A stretch of 64,000 nucleotides of DNA from Caballeronia mineralivorans PML1(12) (GCF_001028175.1 NZ_AEJF01000108.1:1-64000), one strand, 5' to 3'; positions 50,474 through 60,168 are shown, counted from the stretch's first letter. Notes: generated from the sequence alone by a model not told the origin. A program made the numbers and translations.

Positions 50474-52189
50474 ATGAACATGAGAAAGAGTGGCCAGGTT
50501 TTCGAGGCATCGCGGCAGATGGTGCCTGCTGTGATGGCATCATGCGTGGCCGCAGCAGCAATCGTTTTATCTGGCTGCGGAGGGCACGGCGACGGCGCGC
50601 CCGTCGTTAGTCCCGCAGGCCCCGTAACGAGTGCGCAGGTGCCATGCGAAACGCTTACAAACACGGCGATTCCTGACGGTATTGTGCAGAGTGCACAATC
50701 AATTGCAGCCGGAAGTTTCACTCCACCCGGTCAAGCAAGCGCGATTACGGGATTACCGGCTTTTTGCCGCGTGACGGTGCTGATGCAACCAACGCCGGAT
50801 TCTGACATCAATGTCGAAGTCTGGCTCCCACAGACAGCTTGGAACCGCCGCTTCCTGGCTACGGGCAACGGAGGAGGTGCCGGATCAATCGCTTACGTCA
50901 CAGGCATCGCGCAAGGACTTCAGCGTGGCTTCGCGTCAGCCAATACCGATTTGGGCACATCACCAAACATAAACAATATGATTGGTCATCCGGAGCGCTG
51001 GAACGACTTCGGTTACCGCGCGAATCATGAGATGACAATTGCCGGCAAAGCGCTCGTCAATGCTTTTTACAAGACAGGCCCGCAGACTTCCTATTTCTCT
51101 GGTTGTTCCACCGGAGGACAGCAGGCACTCTCCATTGCCCAGCGGTATCCGACCGACTACAACGGAATCATCGCGGGTGCACCAGCGTTCAACCGAACGC
51201 ACCTGAATGCCATGTTTTCCTGGAACCTGAAAGCTCTTAACGCGACTGGAGCTCAGATGACACAAGGAAAGCTGAACATGGTCACCGCTAACGTTGTCGC
51301 ATCGTGTGCGGGTAAGGACGGTGGAGCGCCGACAGACGGATTCCTCACTGATCCGCGCCAGTGCAACTTCAATCCAGACACGTTGCCGAAATGCTCGAGT
51401 AGCAACGACGACACCTGCCTGACGCCAGCACAGCTAACAGCGCTGGAGGCGACATACGCTGGCCCGACGAATCCTCGCACAGGGGAACGGATTTTTTCCG
51501 GCATGCCTTTCGGTACCGAGAACCTGCCCTTGGGTCTCGTAAATCAGCAAGACGCTTCCGCGTGGCCGTCTCAACAACTCTACGATTTGTTGTGGACGTT
51601 CGGCGCCGGCTACGACTACCTGTCTTTCGATTTCGACCACAACATCGACACGGTTGATGCATTGCTCGCGCCCCCGCTGAATGCCAATAGCGCTGACCTC
51701 AATGATTTCAAGTCCAACGGCGGAAAGCTGATCATGTACAACGGCAGTTCGGACCCAGGTGTTCCACTCCCATCTGAGATCGAATATTACGAGCGCGTCG
51801 TACAGGACCAGGGAGCCGATCTTAACGCGACGCAGAACTTCTTCCGCTACTACATCGTACCGGGCATGGGACACTGCGCCTCTATCGGCGGAGGAGCTGG
51901 GGTTGGTGAGTTCGGGCAGTCCTATGCTACTTACCTTCCTCCGGACAAGGCGCACGACGTACTTTTACAGCTGGTAGATTGGGTTGAGAATCAAACGCCC
52001 CCTATACAGCTTATAGCGAGCAAGTACAGTACGGGAGCAAATCCTCAGCCGGTGATGCAGCGTCCGCTTTGTGCTTATCCGCAACTGCCGGTATACCAGG
52101 CTGGGGACCCCACTGCGGCCAGTAGCTTCATTTGCAAAGATGGCCCTCGTGGCGGAGTTCCTACACCCGCGCCCCGCTACCTGAACTGA
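50474..52189 (+). CDS. tannase/feruloyl esterase-family lipoprotein
   Basis: A 571-residue secreted esterase-like protein. The N-terminus is a lipoprotein signal (MVPAVMASCVAAAAIVLSGC, lipobox LSGC), so it is probably anchored in the outer membrane or periplasm. The alpha/beta-hydrolase triad is visible: Ser in GCSTGGQQ, Asp in NGSSDPGVP, His in GMGHC. The Cys next to Ser and the Cys after His are the disulfide pair typical of the tannase/feruloyl esterase family. AAGGAGA precedes the ATG. It would release phenolic acids such as gallate, ferulate or salicylate-type acids from esters; the nearby nag pathway fits that role. Confidence 0.88.
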   Translation: MNMRKSGQVFEASRQMVPAVMASCVAAAAIVLSGCGGHGDGAPVVSPAGPVTSAQVPCETLTNTAIPDGIVQSAQSIAAGSFTPPGQASAITGLPAFCRVTVLMQPTPDSDINVEVWLPQTAWNRRFLATGNGGGAGSIAYVTGIAQGLQRGFASANTDLGTSPNINNMIGHPERWNDFGYRANHEMTIAGKALVNAFYKTGPQTSYFSGCSTGGQQALSIAQRYPTDYNGIIAGAPAFNRTHLNAMFSWNLKALNATGAQMTQGKLNMVTANVVASCAGKDGGAPTDGFLTDPRQCNFNPDTLPKCSSSNDDTCLTPAQLTALEATYAGPTNPRTGERIFSGMPFGTENLPLGLVNQQDASAWPSQQLYDLLWTFGAGYDYLSFDFDHNIDTVDALLAPPLNANSADLNDFKSNGGKLIMYNGSSDPGVPLPSEIEYYERVVQDQGADLNATQNFFRYYIVPGMGHCASIGGGAGVGEFGQSYATYLPPDKAHDVLLQLVDWVENQTPPIQLIASKYSTGANPQPVMQRPLCAYPQLPVYQAGDPTAASSFICKDGPRGGVPTPAPRYLN

Positions 52190-52326
52190 GTGCGCACATC
52201 GTGCCTCAATACCCGTGCATGAAGCCGTCGCGAGTATTAGGGCTCGCCTTGATCTTCCACGCCACGCGTATAAGTTCCTTTTACCGAAGTCCGCGAACGG
52301 TATTTGTACGGCAAGACGCTTTATCT

Positions 52327-52582
52327 GAAGCAATGACGACGATGAATTGCTCGCTAGATCAGCGACCACGGGTATCCTCGCGGGCTCCGCAGTTTCCGAC
52401 ACTTGCACTACAGTCATGATCGGGCCAAGTGTTTCCTCGTGGTAAGTCGCCATCGATGGAGTTACGTGTTCGATGATCGTAGGCTGCATCGTGTCGGCGG
52501 CCCTGGTTTGACCGCCCGTCATACCACCTTCAGCCTTTCGACAACGCGACACTGATTAGCGAACGGGTTCGCCTACCCGATT
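52327..52582 (-). pseudogene. aldehyde dehydrogenase (NagF-like) fragment
   Basis: In two frames the minus strand reads SGRRTRSLISVALSKG, then MQPTIIEHVTPSMATYHEET and LGPIMTVVQVSETAEPARI. These align to SGKRINSLINDALSKG, MRPTIVDHVDPTMAIYDEET and FGPVTTVVRVSGVEEAVRV of the intact enzyme at 41724-43175. The catalytic domain start and end are absent. It is squeezed between the convergent tannase and SMP-30-like genes. Confidence 0.78.
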
Positions 52583-52594
52583 GTGTTAAGGGTG

Positions 52595-53629
52595 TCACTC
52601 TGGCCACTGATTCACGCTGCGGACTTTTGTCCGCACTCTCCAAACGGTGTGTTGATCCATTTCGGTAATGAAAAGGTAGCCGCCGTGAATGGTGACGTTC
52701 GACGGAACCATGCCGGCGCCAGCGGGCATACGGATGGCCCCGTAATAAAAGCCGTGGGAATCGAAGACATCGACCTCGCCGGCGCCATAGTGCGCGGCAT
52801 AAACATTGCCGTCAGAGTCAATGGTCATGCTATCCGGGCCACGACCGCCGTTGAGATAGGCAAAGACCCAGGCTGAATCCACATCCAGTTCTCCCGGACT
52901 TCTGACCGGAACGGCAATTATCCGATTCGAGCCCCAGTCGTCGATGTACAGCGTTCGCTCATCCGGCGACAATACAATGCCGTTAGGAAAAGCAAGATTT
53001 CCCGAGATTAGCTTACGTACGTCGCCGTTTGTTGCGAGATAGAAAACCTGACCTTGTGGATGAAGCACACTCGATCCATATGCGTCGGTTAGATAAAGTC
53101 CTCCTGCGCGATCGAAATAGAGATCGTCGAGACCGTGAAAGTTCTCGGTTCGATATCTGTTTGTTACGTAGGTTACCTTTAGTGTCTTTGTGTCAAGCCA
53201 GAAGACACCAAGCTTGTTGTCTACGCCAAATAGACGACCATCGCGTGCGAATCGCGTTGCATTTGGAGCCGGAGTCTGAGCAACTACCTCACAGTGTCCG
53301 CTGGGCGTTACGCGAAAAATGCTGCCGGTTGCCGGGCTGACCATCCAGAGATTCCCATCTCTATCAAAACTCGGTCCCTCGAGGCGCCCAACGCATTCAT
53401 CGGTGAACTTCTCAAGCTGACAGGAACCGCAGATAGCTTCCAGTCCGAGAGAGCGGCCCGGCATGCCTATCTGACTACCGAGACTGACGCTGGGTTGCGG
53501 CGATGTATAGGTAAAGTTCGACGACGGCATTGGATAAGCCGACGGTTGCGCCATAAGCAGTCGTGGCGAGGGCAAAAGGGCAATTAAAAAGCCTGCCACA
53601 CCGGCAATCGCCCGATAATTGAGTGTCAT
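52595..53629 (-). CDS. SMP-30/gluconolactonase/NHL-like secreted beta-propeller protein
   Basis: A 344-residue protein with a signal peptide (FLIALLPSPRLLMAQ) and repeated propeller blades: EGPSFDRDGNLWMVSP, DDLYFDRAGGLYLTDA, PNGIVLSPDERTLYIDDWG and DSMTIDSDGNVYAAHYG. These are SMP-30/gluconolactonase-like motifs with Ca-binding acidic residues. It would act in the periplasm, possibly as a lactonase for a sugar acid. It lies 101 bases after the porin stop on the same strand and so may be the last gene of the porin operon. Alternative: vanadium-independent strictosidine-synthase-like hydrolase. Confidence 0.78.
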   Translation of the reverse strand: MTLNYRAIAGVAGFLIALLPSPRLLMAQPSAYPMPSSNFTYTSPQPSVSLGSQIGMPGRSLGLEAICGSCQLEKFTDECVGRLEGPSFDRDGNLWMVSPATGSIFRVTPSGHCEVVAQTPAPNATRFARDGRLFGVDNKLGVFWLDTKTLKVTYVTNRYRTENFHGLDDLYFDRAGGLYLTDAYGSSVLHPQGQVFYLATNGDVRKLISGNLAFPNGIVLSPDERTLYIDDWGSNRIIAVPVRSPGELDVDSAWVFAYLNGGRGPDSMTIDSDGNVYAAHYGAGEVDVFDSHGFYYGAIRMPAGAGMVPSNVTIHGGYLFITEMDQHTVWRVRTKVRSVNQWPE

Positions 53630-53730
53630 GGAATTTCTCTGAAGACATGTCGGTAACGGGAAAACCCAGGATGAACGAGATGGAAAGACCCGGCAACGAG
53701 TCAACGAACCGTGACGGGTCTCAGCTTCGC

Positions 53731-54921
53731 TTAGAACTTGTGCCTTATCCCCATGATCACCGAGAGTTCATGATCGTTTCCAGAAGGCGCTGTACCGCTC
53801 GTGAGATCAGCTACAGCGCTCTTTCCAAGCGAGTTTGTACCGGAAGCTTTTTGATATGCAGCCGTCGCATAAAGTGAAGTTCGCTTTGAAACTGAATAAA
53901 TGGCGCCCAGATTCATTTGTTGATACTTCGCGCCTTCACTATTATTCGCCCCGCTATCTCTCGTCTGACTGTAAGCAGCGCCGAGCAGTAGCGCTGGATT
54001 CACCTGATACGTTACGTTAATTTCGCCAGTGTTGAACGACGCCGAACCACGATACTGTGCCGCCGCGCCTGTCGTCACGCCTGTAATACTGCCGAGCCCA
54101 CCGAATTTGACGTTGCTGTAGAGCAAAGAGACAATAGCGGGACCTAAGGTATATCCTCCACCGACCACAGCTATCTGTTCTGATTCGGCAGACGCGTACC
54201 CCGCGACTGTGACGTACGGGATGTTGCTTCCTGTCAGACTGTCGCTGGGCTTACCCCCCCAGAAAGAGAAGTTGGGATCCTTCGCAAAAAAATACGATGC
54301 TCCCATTTTGAGCAAACCATTGTCGTAACCTACTGCAACGTCATAAATATTATTTCGGGTGAAGTTACCCGCCACGCCCCCCAGGCTGTACATACCGGAA
54401 AAGATCAAACCGCCGAAGTTTGGGGACTGGTATTTGACGGCGTTGCTGATGATATTGATGCCGTCGAGGTTGTCGACATCCACTGCATGGGTACCATCCG
54501 CAGTTCCGCTTGATGCCCACGTGCCGCCCGCTGACAGGCGTAGATAGCCCGTCATCGTGCTGTAAGAAGCGTCATTCTGTCTGCCGAACGTCACCGTCCC
54601 ATATTGATCGCTGCTAATGCCAACAAAGGCTTGGCGGCCGAAGAGGCTACCACCTTGCTTAAGTGCACCCGTGGTCGCACTGAACCCATTCTCGAGCGTG
54701 AAGATGGTTTTCAACCGGTTCCCTAGATCCTCCACACCAGTCAGTCCCCATCGACTTCCTGTCTCGCCGCCGCTTGTCAAAGCGACTTGATGAGATCCAC
54801 CTACGTTCGATGTATATGTGATGCCAACGTCAACAATGCCGTAAAGCGTAACGCTGCTCTGAGCGTATGCGCTACCGGCAAAAAGTGTCCCAATGACGGA
54901 AGTTATGAGCGTTTTTTTCAA
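53731..54921 (-). CDS. outer-membrane porin (Gram-negative general porin)
   Basis: A 396-residue trimeric porin of the Burkholderia OmpC-like family. A signal peptide (MKKTLITSVIGTLFAGSAYA) is followed by the usual QSSVTLYGIVDVGITY first strand, the GSRWGLTGVEDLGN block, and a terminal Phe (IMGIRHKF) needed for outer-membrane assembly. It is on the same strand as the glycoside-hydrolase and transporter genes and may serve entry of the same compound. 223 bases separate it from the upstream gene, enough for its own promoter. Confidence 0.92.
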   Translation of the reverse strand: MKKTLITSVIGTLFAGSAYAQSSVTLYGIVDVGITYTSNVGGSHQVALTSGGETGSRWGLTGVEDLGNRLKTIFTLENGFSATTGALKQGGSLFGRQAFVGISSDQYGTVTFGRQNDASYSTMTGYLRLSAGGTWASSGTADGTHAVDVDNLDGINIISNAVKYQSPNFGGLIFSGMYSLGGVAGNFTRNNIYDVAVGYDNGLLKMGASYFFAKDPNFSFWGGKPSDSLTGSNIPYVTVAGYASAESEQIAVVGGGYTLGPAIVSLLYSNVKFGGLGSITGVTTGAAAQYRGSASFNTGEINVTYQVNPALLLGAAYSQTRDSGANNSEGAKYQQMNLGAIYSVSKRTSLYATAAYQKASGTNSLGKSAVADLTSGTAPSGNDHELSVIMGIRHKF

Positions 54922-55144
54922 CTTCTCCTCCTTTTTATTTTGTACACGGCTATAAAATATTCGTATTCCTAATCAACCTAAAAACTCGAGCAAGCGCGAC
55001 CGTCTGGATATGGTCTACGTTTATCGAAATACCAACAACTCCCTTGCTAAATCTCGCGTTCCATTTCCGGGCTTTGACTCAACAGGGCGAACGAATGCCC
55101 CGCTTCATGGTTAAGTTCTAAGCTGCTTCGCTCCAGCGGCGGCC

Positions 55145-57292
55145 CTACTGCGCAGCGATGTACAAAGCCACCACATCTTTGAGATGGGCGATCTGAACGT
55201 CAACGCGTATCGTGTCGTCTTCAACCTTATTGTCGGAACGGACAACCACACCTGATGCATCTCCCGTTAGAACCTCAAAGGAATGATATTTACGTGCCGG
55301 AAGGTCCAAGGCGATCGATATATCCCTGACCGGGACGAGATCTACAACGGGACGCCGGGGCGAGGACGTGACGTTAATGACGTGCAGCAAAAACCCGCCT
55401 TCGTCATTGTCAACTTTCGAAATCGTCATCTGAACGCTAGCCGGCGCATTCGTGCTCAACCTGTTGGCATCGCCAAGCATGTACGACACCGTATTTCCCA
55501 GCAGCATCGAGTAATCCGGGTGTCCGTGATGCCAGACATTTCTGTCCACTTCGGTGGCGAAGTAAATGGACCGTCCGTCGCCGAATACGTTTTCGATGAC
55601 AGTTGCGTACGGAGTCTCCATCGACGTTAGCCATGCTTTTTCCGGTGGCTGCGGATAAATGGCCGGAACATATGTGGCCAGTGATTGAGCGCCGCTTCCT
55701 TGATGCACTTCGACCAGCAAACATTCACCCCAATTAGCGATGAGTTGAGTTTGCTCGAAATCGCGCATGACCGGGTGCTCCCGTTGCCTGATCCACTGAT
55801 ATCCCCACTTCGATGAATCTTTGGACAGACCTGAGTAAGAGCAGCCGAAGACGTCGGTCAAGGCAAAATCGTCCCGAAGCTCCCCAACCTCATTGCGAAG
55901 CGCTGTAGATCCCGTCGAGATAACATGTCCGCCAGCGGAAACGAAAGCGCGAATAACTTCAGCATGCGTGTCCGATAGCAATTCACAATGCGGAATTATC
56001 AATAATTTCTTATTCGTAAGCTTCTGGGCCGAGAAATCAAGATCGAGAACGAAATCATATTGAAGGTGTCTATCTTGCAGAGTTTGCTCTAGACCGAGAA
56101 TATTAGTGAGATAGTGGTCTTCCGCCCGATTTTGTCTGCGATGTTTTATATTTGTCTTTTGTGAATAGAATATTCCGACTGGCGCGATCGACTTCTGAGA
56201 GTGCAGCTTACCCTCGTGTCTCTTCATTACTCTGAATACGTCGCGAACCACAGCTTCGTTGCGCCGATCGTAGGTTGCGCCCGGGTGTTGACCGTTGAAG
56301 ATAACATCCCACAGCGAGCCGCCAGCACTCAGTGCCTGCCACATCCATATCTTTAGTTCTGCCGGCGAGTTTGAGACGTAACGAAGTTGATTATCCATGC
56401 CCAAGTGACCGAAGAGAACGACCGGTGTCTTTTCTTCATCTAACGCCTTCAGAAACTTGGTGAGGGTCCCAGGTCCATTCAACGGCTCATGATTTCCTAT
56501 AAAGAGCGGAGTAACCAGAAAGTCCATTGCGTCTTTTATGTTGTAGAGATCATGCCCCGCGGAGTTGTAGAAGTCATAGAACAAGCCGAATATTTCGGCG
56601 CAAAAAGCCTTGTCGTCTCCGAACTTCTTGATCTCCCGACGAAAAGCGGAGAGATGGCGGTGTAGCATTCGGGACTTCCACGCCCTATATGTATCGTATT
56701 TCGATTCAGCGAAGTGTCCGCCACGTGGCAATTCATCGTCATGGTCTTCCATAAACGCTGCCTGGCATCGCTTGCAGTAGCACACTCCCTCGTGCATTGA
56801 GGCGTTTTCCCAAATTCCGTCCACGTTGTATTCTTCGAACAGATGCCGCGCGAAGTCGAAGGCATGCTCATTGCGATACCAGCCAAGGTAGCACGGCGTG
56901 TATAGGGTTTCTGGAAGTGGATGCCCCAGGTAGTTGAACACTTGAGGTTGGCAAGCTTCGTCTACCGCAAACGCATCAGGTCGCTGTTCGAAGACTCTTT
57001 TTTCGGCGCCCCGAAAATCAACTCGCGCAATGACTCTAATGCCGCGCGAGTGGCACTCCTCTGTTAGCTCTTGAATGATGTCTTTCGAGCCGACAAATTT
57101 GCTAATATTTGCGAATTCGAGTTTATTCTGAAAAAAATCAATCACTCCACCTGCGTTGATGACGAGGCAGTTAGCATCGGCCGAGACGAGATACTCCACT
57201 ACGCGTGCAGCGTCGTAATCGATTAGATCCACTTCACGCAGTACTGTCTGATATATCCTGAGCTGCTTTTTGTACCAAAGCTGTTCTTTCAT
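55145..57292 (-). CDS. glycoside-hydrolase-like protein (GHL6-type barrel with beta-galactosidase trimerisation domain)
   Basis: A 715-residue cytoplasmic protein without a signal peptide. Residues about 1-350 look like a TIM-barrel of the hypothetical glycosyl hydrolase 6 type: DANCLVINAGG, RGIRVIARVDFRGAEK and YNVDGIWENASMHEG, with a Cys pair in CYCKRCQAAF. Residues about 375-600 resemble the GH42 trimerisation/glutamine-amidotransferase-like fold (LLIIPHCELLSD, GGHVISTGST). Catalytic acids cannot be assigned safely. It follows an ACS-type MFS transporter gene by 80 bases, suggesting uptake followed by intracellular cleavage of a glycoside or sugar-acid conjugate. Confidence 0.75.
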   Translation of the reverse strand: MKEQLWYKKQLRIYQTVLREVDLIDYDAARVVEYLVSADANCLVINAGGVIDFFQNKLEFANISKFVGSKDIIQELTEECHSRGIRVIARVDFRGAEKRVFEQRPDAFAVDEACQPQVFNYLGHPLPETLYTPCYLGWYRNEHAFDFARHLFEEYNVDGIWENASMHEGVCYCKRCQAAFMEDHDDELPRGGHFAESKYDTYRAWKSRMLHRHLSAFRREIKKFGDDKAFCAEIFGLFYDFYNSAGHDLYNIKDAMDFLVTPLFIGNHEPLNGPGTLTKFLKALDEEKTPVVLFGHLGMDNQLRYVSNSPAELKIWMWQALSAGGSLWDVIFNGQHPGATYDRRNEAVVRDVFRVMKRHEGKLHSQKSIAPVGIFYSQKTNIKHRRQNRAEDHYLTNILGLEQTLQDRHLQYDFVLDLDFSAQKLTNKKLLIIPHCELLSDTHAEVIRAFVSAGGHVISTGSTALRNEVGELRDDFALTDVFGCSYSGLSKDSSKWGYQWIRQREHPVMRDFEQTQLIANWGECLLVEVHQGSGAQSLATYVPAIYPQPPEKAWLTSMETPYATVIENVFGDGRSIYFATEVDRNVWHHGHPDYSMLLGNTVSYMLGDANRLSTNAPASVQMTISKVDNDEGGFLLHVINVTSSPRRPVVDLVPVRDISIALDLPARKYHSFEVLTGDASGVVVRSDNKVEDDTIRVDVQIAHLKDVVALYIAAQ

Positions 57293-57372
57293 GGATGCAC
57301 CCTAATGTGATGTTTCTTCGTAAATTGCTTTTACGTGTGTATATCGAGAAGCACGCGCTTTGCAGCGTGCTC

Positions 57373-58716
57373 TCACACGTTATTTTCTTGAACTTCACTG
57401 ATGGCTGTTTCTCCTACAACGTTCTTGACGAGAAGAAAAAGACTGAGGCCCGCAAGCATGCAGATGAACGCACTCAAAAATAGCGCGGACCGAAATGATC
57501 CTGTAATGTCGATCGACAGACCGGTGACCAGTGGCGAAAGGGTTGCGCCGAGGAACGCTGCGAATGTCGAAGTAGTAATCGCAGATCCCACCAGACTCTT
57601 CGGGAAGAAAATCGTCACAGCGGCCCATTGAGCGGTTCCTGCCATCTGCATGAAAAAGAGGGCACAGAAGCTCGCTGCGATAGCCAGTGCCGGAGCGTTC
57701 GAAAAGCCTACGACCGCGGTAGCCGCTCCTGCACCGCAAACGCCTACAAGAATCGGTGCTTTACGGCAATTAACACGCCCGATCCCCCGACGTTCGAGCC
57801 AATCGGAACCGATTCCACCGATGAAAGCACCGAAGATTCCACCCAGAAACGGAATCGCAGCAAGCACCCCTGTCTTGGCAATACTGACATGAAACTCTAG
57901 TTCAAGATAAAGCGGCAGCCAGCCCGAGAACATCAAGCCCACCCAGCCGAGGCTGAAGGCACCAATCATGAGTCCCCATGTCGTCCTGAAGTGGAAGAGC
58001 GCTTTCCAACGCGCAAACGTAACGGGTACGTGAGACGCCCCTTTTACTGATCCGCCTTCGCCATCCGAAAGGAGCCGTCGCTCGCCGTCCGAGAGCTTTG
58101 CGCGACTCAAATCTCGATACATGACGAAATAGACAATGGAAAAAACGATTCCAGCGACACCCATGCACAGAAACATGTTCCGCCAGCCGAGATGTAACAT
58201 CGCGCCAGTCAGTAAAAGCGGGGCAAGAAAAGGGCCGAGTGAGGTGGAGGACGTGTATACCGCAGTAGCCAAGCCGCGCCTGCGGATCGGAATCCATGTT
58301 GAAACCATCTTGGCGTTCGTGGGCGCGGTTGGTGATTCAGCGACGCCAAGGACAATGCGAGTGGCTAGCATTGGAAGGTAGCCACGGACAAGACCACCGG
58401 CCAACTGTGCGCACGACCACACCATGATGGCGCACGTCATAAGGTATCGAGCGCCAAGCCGATCAACGAGGTAACCTGCCGGCATGTTGCACAAGGCATA
58501 ACTGAACGACCAGGCTGAGAGAAGGGCGCCCAGTTGCACTGCCGTGAGGCCAAGGTCAGACCGCATATGAACAGCAGCAATACTGATCGTACTTCGATCA
58601 AGGTAATTTATAACAGTCATTGCCAATGCAAGAATGACAAAGGTCACCTGTTTTCTGCGGAGACTACTTGCAGCAATCCGATCGTCCGTCAATATTCCCA
58701 AATTTAATTCACTCAT
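57373..58716 (-). CDS. MFS transporter, anion:cation symporter (ACS) type
   Basis: A 447-residue transporter with about 12 membrane segments. VINYLDRSTISIAAVHMR is the typical first-loop motif of the ACS family (hexuronate, galactonate, glucarate, aromatic acid carriers), and LVDRLGARYLMTCAIMVWS fits the second loop. FADR-type GntR, ACS carrier, sugar-active enzyme and porin together suggest sugar-acid or glycoside uptake. Start ATG is preceded by AGGTGA-like sequence. Confidence 0.87.
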   Translation of the reverse strand: MSELNLGILTDDRIAASSLRRKQVTFVILALAMTVINYLDRSTISIAAVHMRSDLGLTAVQLGALLSAWSFSYALCNMPAGYLVDRLGARYLMTCAIMVWSCAQLAGGLVRGYLPMLATRIVLGVAESPTAPTNAKMVSTWIPIRRRGLATAVYTSSTSLGPFLAPLLLTGAMLHLGWRNMFLCMGVAGIVFSIVYFVMYRDLSRAKLSDGERRLLSDGEGGSVKGASHVPVTFARWKALFHFRTTWGLMIGAFSLGWVGLMFSGWLPLYLELEFHVSIAKTGVLAAIPFLGGIFGAFIGGIGSDWLERRGIGRVNCRKAPILVGVCGAGAATAVVGFSNAPALAIAASFCALFFMQMAGTAQWAAVTIFFPKSLVGSAITTSTFAAFLGATLSPLVTGLSIDITGSFRSALFLSAFICMLAGLSLFLLVKNVVGETAISEVQENNV

Positions 58717-59220
58717 TATTTCACCTGAAACCGTTTATTCGTAACGCTTAAAATTAGATCCAAGCAAGCCGCGCGATGCTGACCCTCTTGGCTGCAAAAC
58801 CAGATAAAACGTGTCTGTCCAGAAATTGGAAGCCCCCAATGACGGAGAAAGGTTATCTCCTAAACAATCGCTACGCGGCGATCTAACGATCGGATATTGG
58901 AAATACACACCTTTTTTATCAAAACATAGGACTACTTTACATAGCAAATACTACCTGTTTAGCCGGCCAATTTGCCTACTGCCGGCTTTCGAAGAACGGA
59001 CCACCTCGATGATGCTGGGGCCACCCTCTATGTGTCAGATTTTGTACCATCGCCTGGTATTGCCAGCGATGCTTCTAAGTTTGACCAGGCTGATGGGAGC
59101 CCAAAAAACACTTCTTGAAGTTGAACTTGGAGATCGTTTTTCTCGGTCTAGGTTGTCCTGCAGATTTACCAGTCGATCGTGTTGGTGGGTTCTACGCGTT
59201 GCGCTGGCTTTCCTGGGCCG
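58717..59220. other. intergenic, transporter promoter region
   Basis: Separates the GntR stop from the transporter start. A/T-rich around 58890-58950. I could not find a copy of the TTGT/ACAA repeat seen before the GntR gene. A short inverted similarity around 59050-59090 is imperfect. Confidence 0.3.
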
Positions 59221-59958
59221 TTAGCGGATTCCAGCCTCAGCGAGTCTGCGAGCAGCGTTGTATAGGTGCGTTTGAACAGCAGTGCGTGCGGCCATTGGAT
59301 CGCCCGAACGAATAGTCGCGGCGATAGCCATATGCTCTTCACGGACTTGCCGTGAAAACCGCTCGCTCATCGCTTCATTGTGACGCGTCACAATAACGCC
59401 GGCCTCGAAGTACTGATTTAGAAATGTCAGTGTTTTGATAAAATAGGGATTGCCCGCAACAACTGCGATGGAATGGTGAAACCCGACATCTTCGGCGACC
59501 CCATCGCGTCCCTCTGCGACCGCGTCGTCAATCTTGGTCAGAGCAGAATCAATTTCCAGCATTTGGGCGTCAGTACGGTGCGTCGCTGCCTCAGACGCCG
59601 CTTCGGCCTCTATTGCGCGTCGCAGCGCAAGTAACTGGAAAATGGAGCCGCCCTCCGTCGCCTCAGCGTAGTCGATTCGCAAAGGACGGATCGCCCCATG
59701 CACTGATATATAGATCCCGCTACCTTGCCGTGGCTCCACAACACCCTCGTTTTTCAGTCGGGAAATCGCTTCGCGAATCACCGTACGGCTAACGCCGAAC
59801 TCCTGCGCCAAGACGGCCTCCGTCGGCAGTTTACTGCCTCGCTTAAAGGCTCCATCGGCGATCTCGGCGAGCAACTTCTGCGCAACGGTGTCGCTAAGTG
59901 CCACGATTGGTAATTTTTCTAACATGAAAGTTTCAGAGAGCGTGCGTTGGTAAGTCAT
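59221..59958 (-). CDS. GntR-family regulator, FadR (FCD) subfamily
   Basis: A 245-residue regulator: winged helix-turn-helix (about residues 20-85: GSKLPTEAVLAQEFGVSRTV, IREAISRLKNEGVVEPRQGSG) and an all-helical FCD effector domain with metal-binding His in DVGFHHSIAVVAGN and the late TRHNEA and THLYNA blocks. FCD regulators commonly sense sugar acids or dicarboxylates. The ATG at 59958 is used here; an in-frame ATG at 59925 gives the more usual N-terminus and is equally possible. Likely controls the transporter/hydrolase genes next to it. Confidence 0.87.
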   Translation of the reverse strand: MTYQRTLSETFMLEKLPIVALSDTVAQKLLAEIADGAFKRGSKLPTEAVLAQEFGVSRTVIREAISRLKNEGVVEPRQGSGIYISVHGAIRPLRIDYAEATEGGSIFQLLALRRAIEAEAASEAATHRTDAQMLEIDSALTKIDDAVAEGRDGVAEDVGFHHSIAVVAGNPYFIKTLTFLNQYFEAGVIVTRHNEAMSERFSRQVREEHMAIAATIRSGDPMAARTAVQTHLYNAARRLAEAGIR

Positions 59959-59959
59959 A

Positions 59960-59973
59960 TTGTTATAGTACAA
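59960..59973. promoter_or_regulatory. candidate GntR operator
   Basis: TTGT-tatagt-ACAA is an inverted repeat overlapping the start region of the GntR gene. FadR-type regulators bind short TnGTnnnACnA-like palindromes, so autoregulation is plausible, but spacing here is longer than usual. Confidence 0.3.
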
Positions 59974-60141
59974 ATTCGCGGTTGTCGAAGCATTCGGATA
60001 AACCCTTTACAAGAGCGTCTGACGGGAACGTATGGAGATCTTTTAAGCAACTATCCGCACGAGGAATCTTCTGTCCAAGCCTTATCCCACCTTAAGTTCC
60101 ACGACTTGTCTCCAAACGCACAATGCCCATTATCAATTTCA

Positions 60142-60168
60142 GTGATATTTGATATCACAGCGAATCAA
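60142..60168 (-). promoter_or_regulatory. palindrome shared with the nag promoter
   Basis: GTGATAT-ttg-ATATCAC (60142-60158) is a perfect 7-base inverted repeat. Read on the minus strand it contains the same GTGATATCAAATATCA as 35857-35872, and TTGAT lies six bases before TGATATCA, against five in the nag promoter. It points toward the GntR gene about 185 bases away. Confidence 0.5.
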
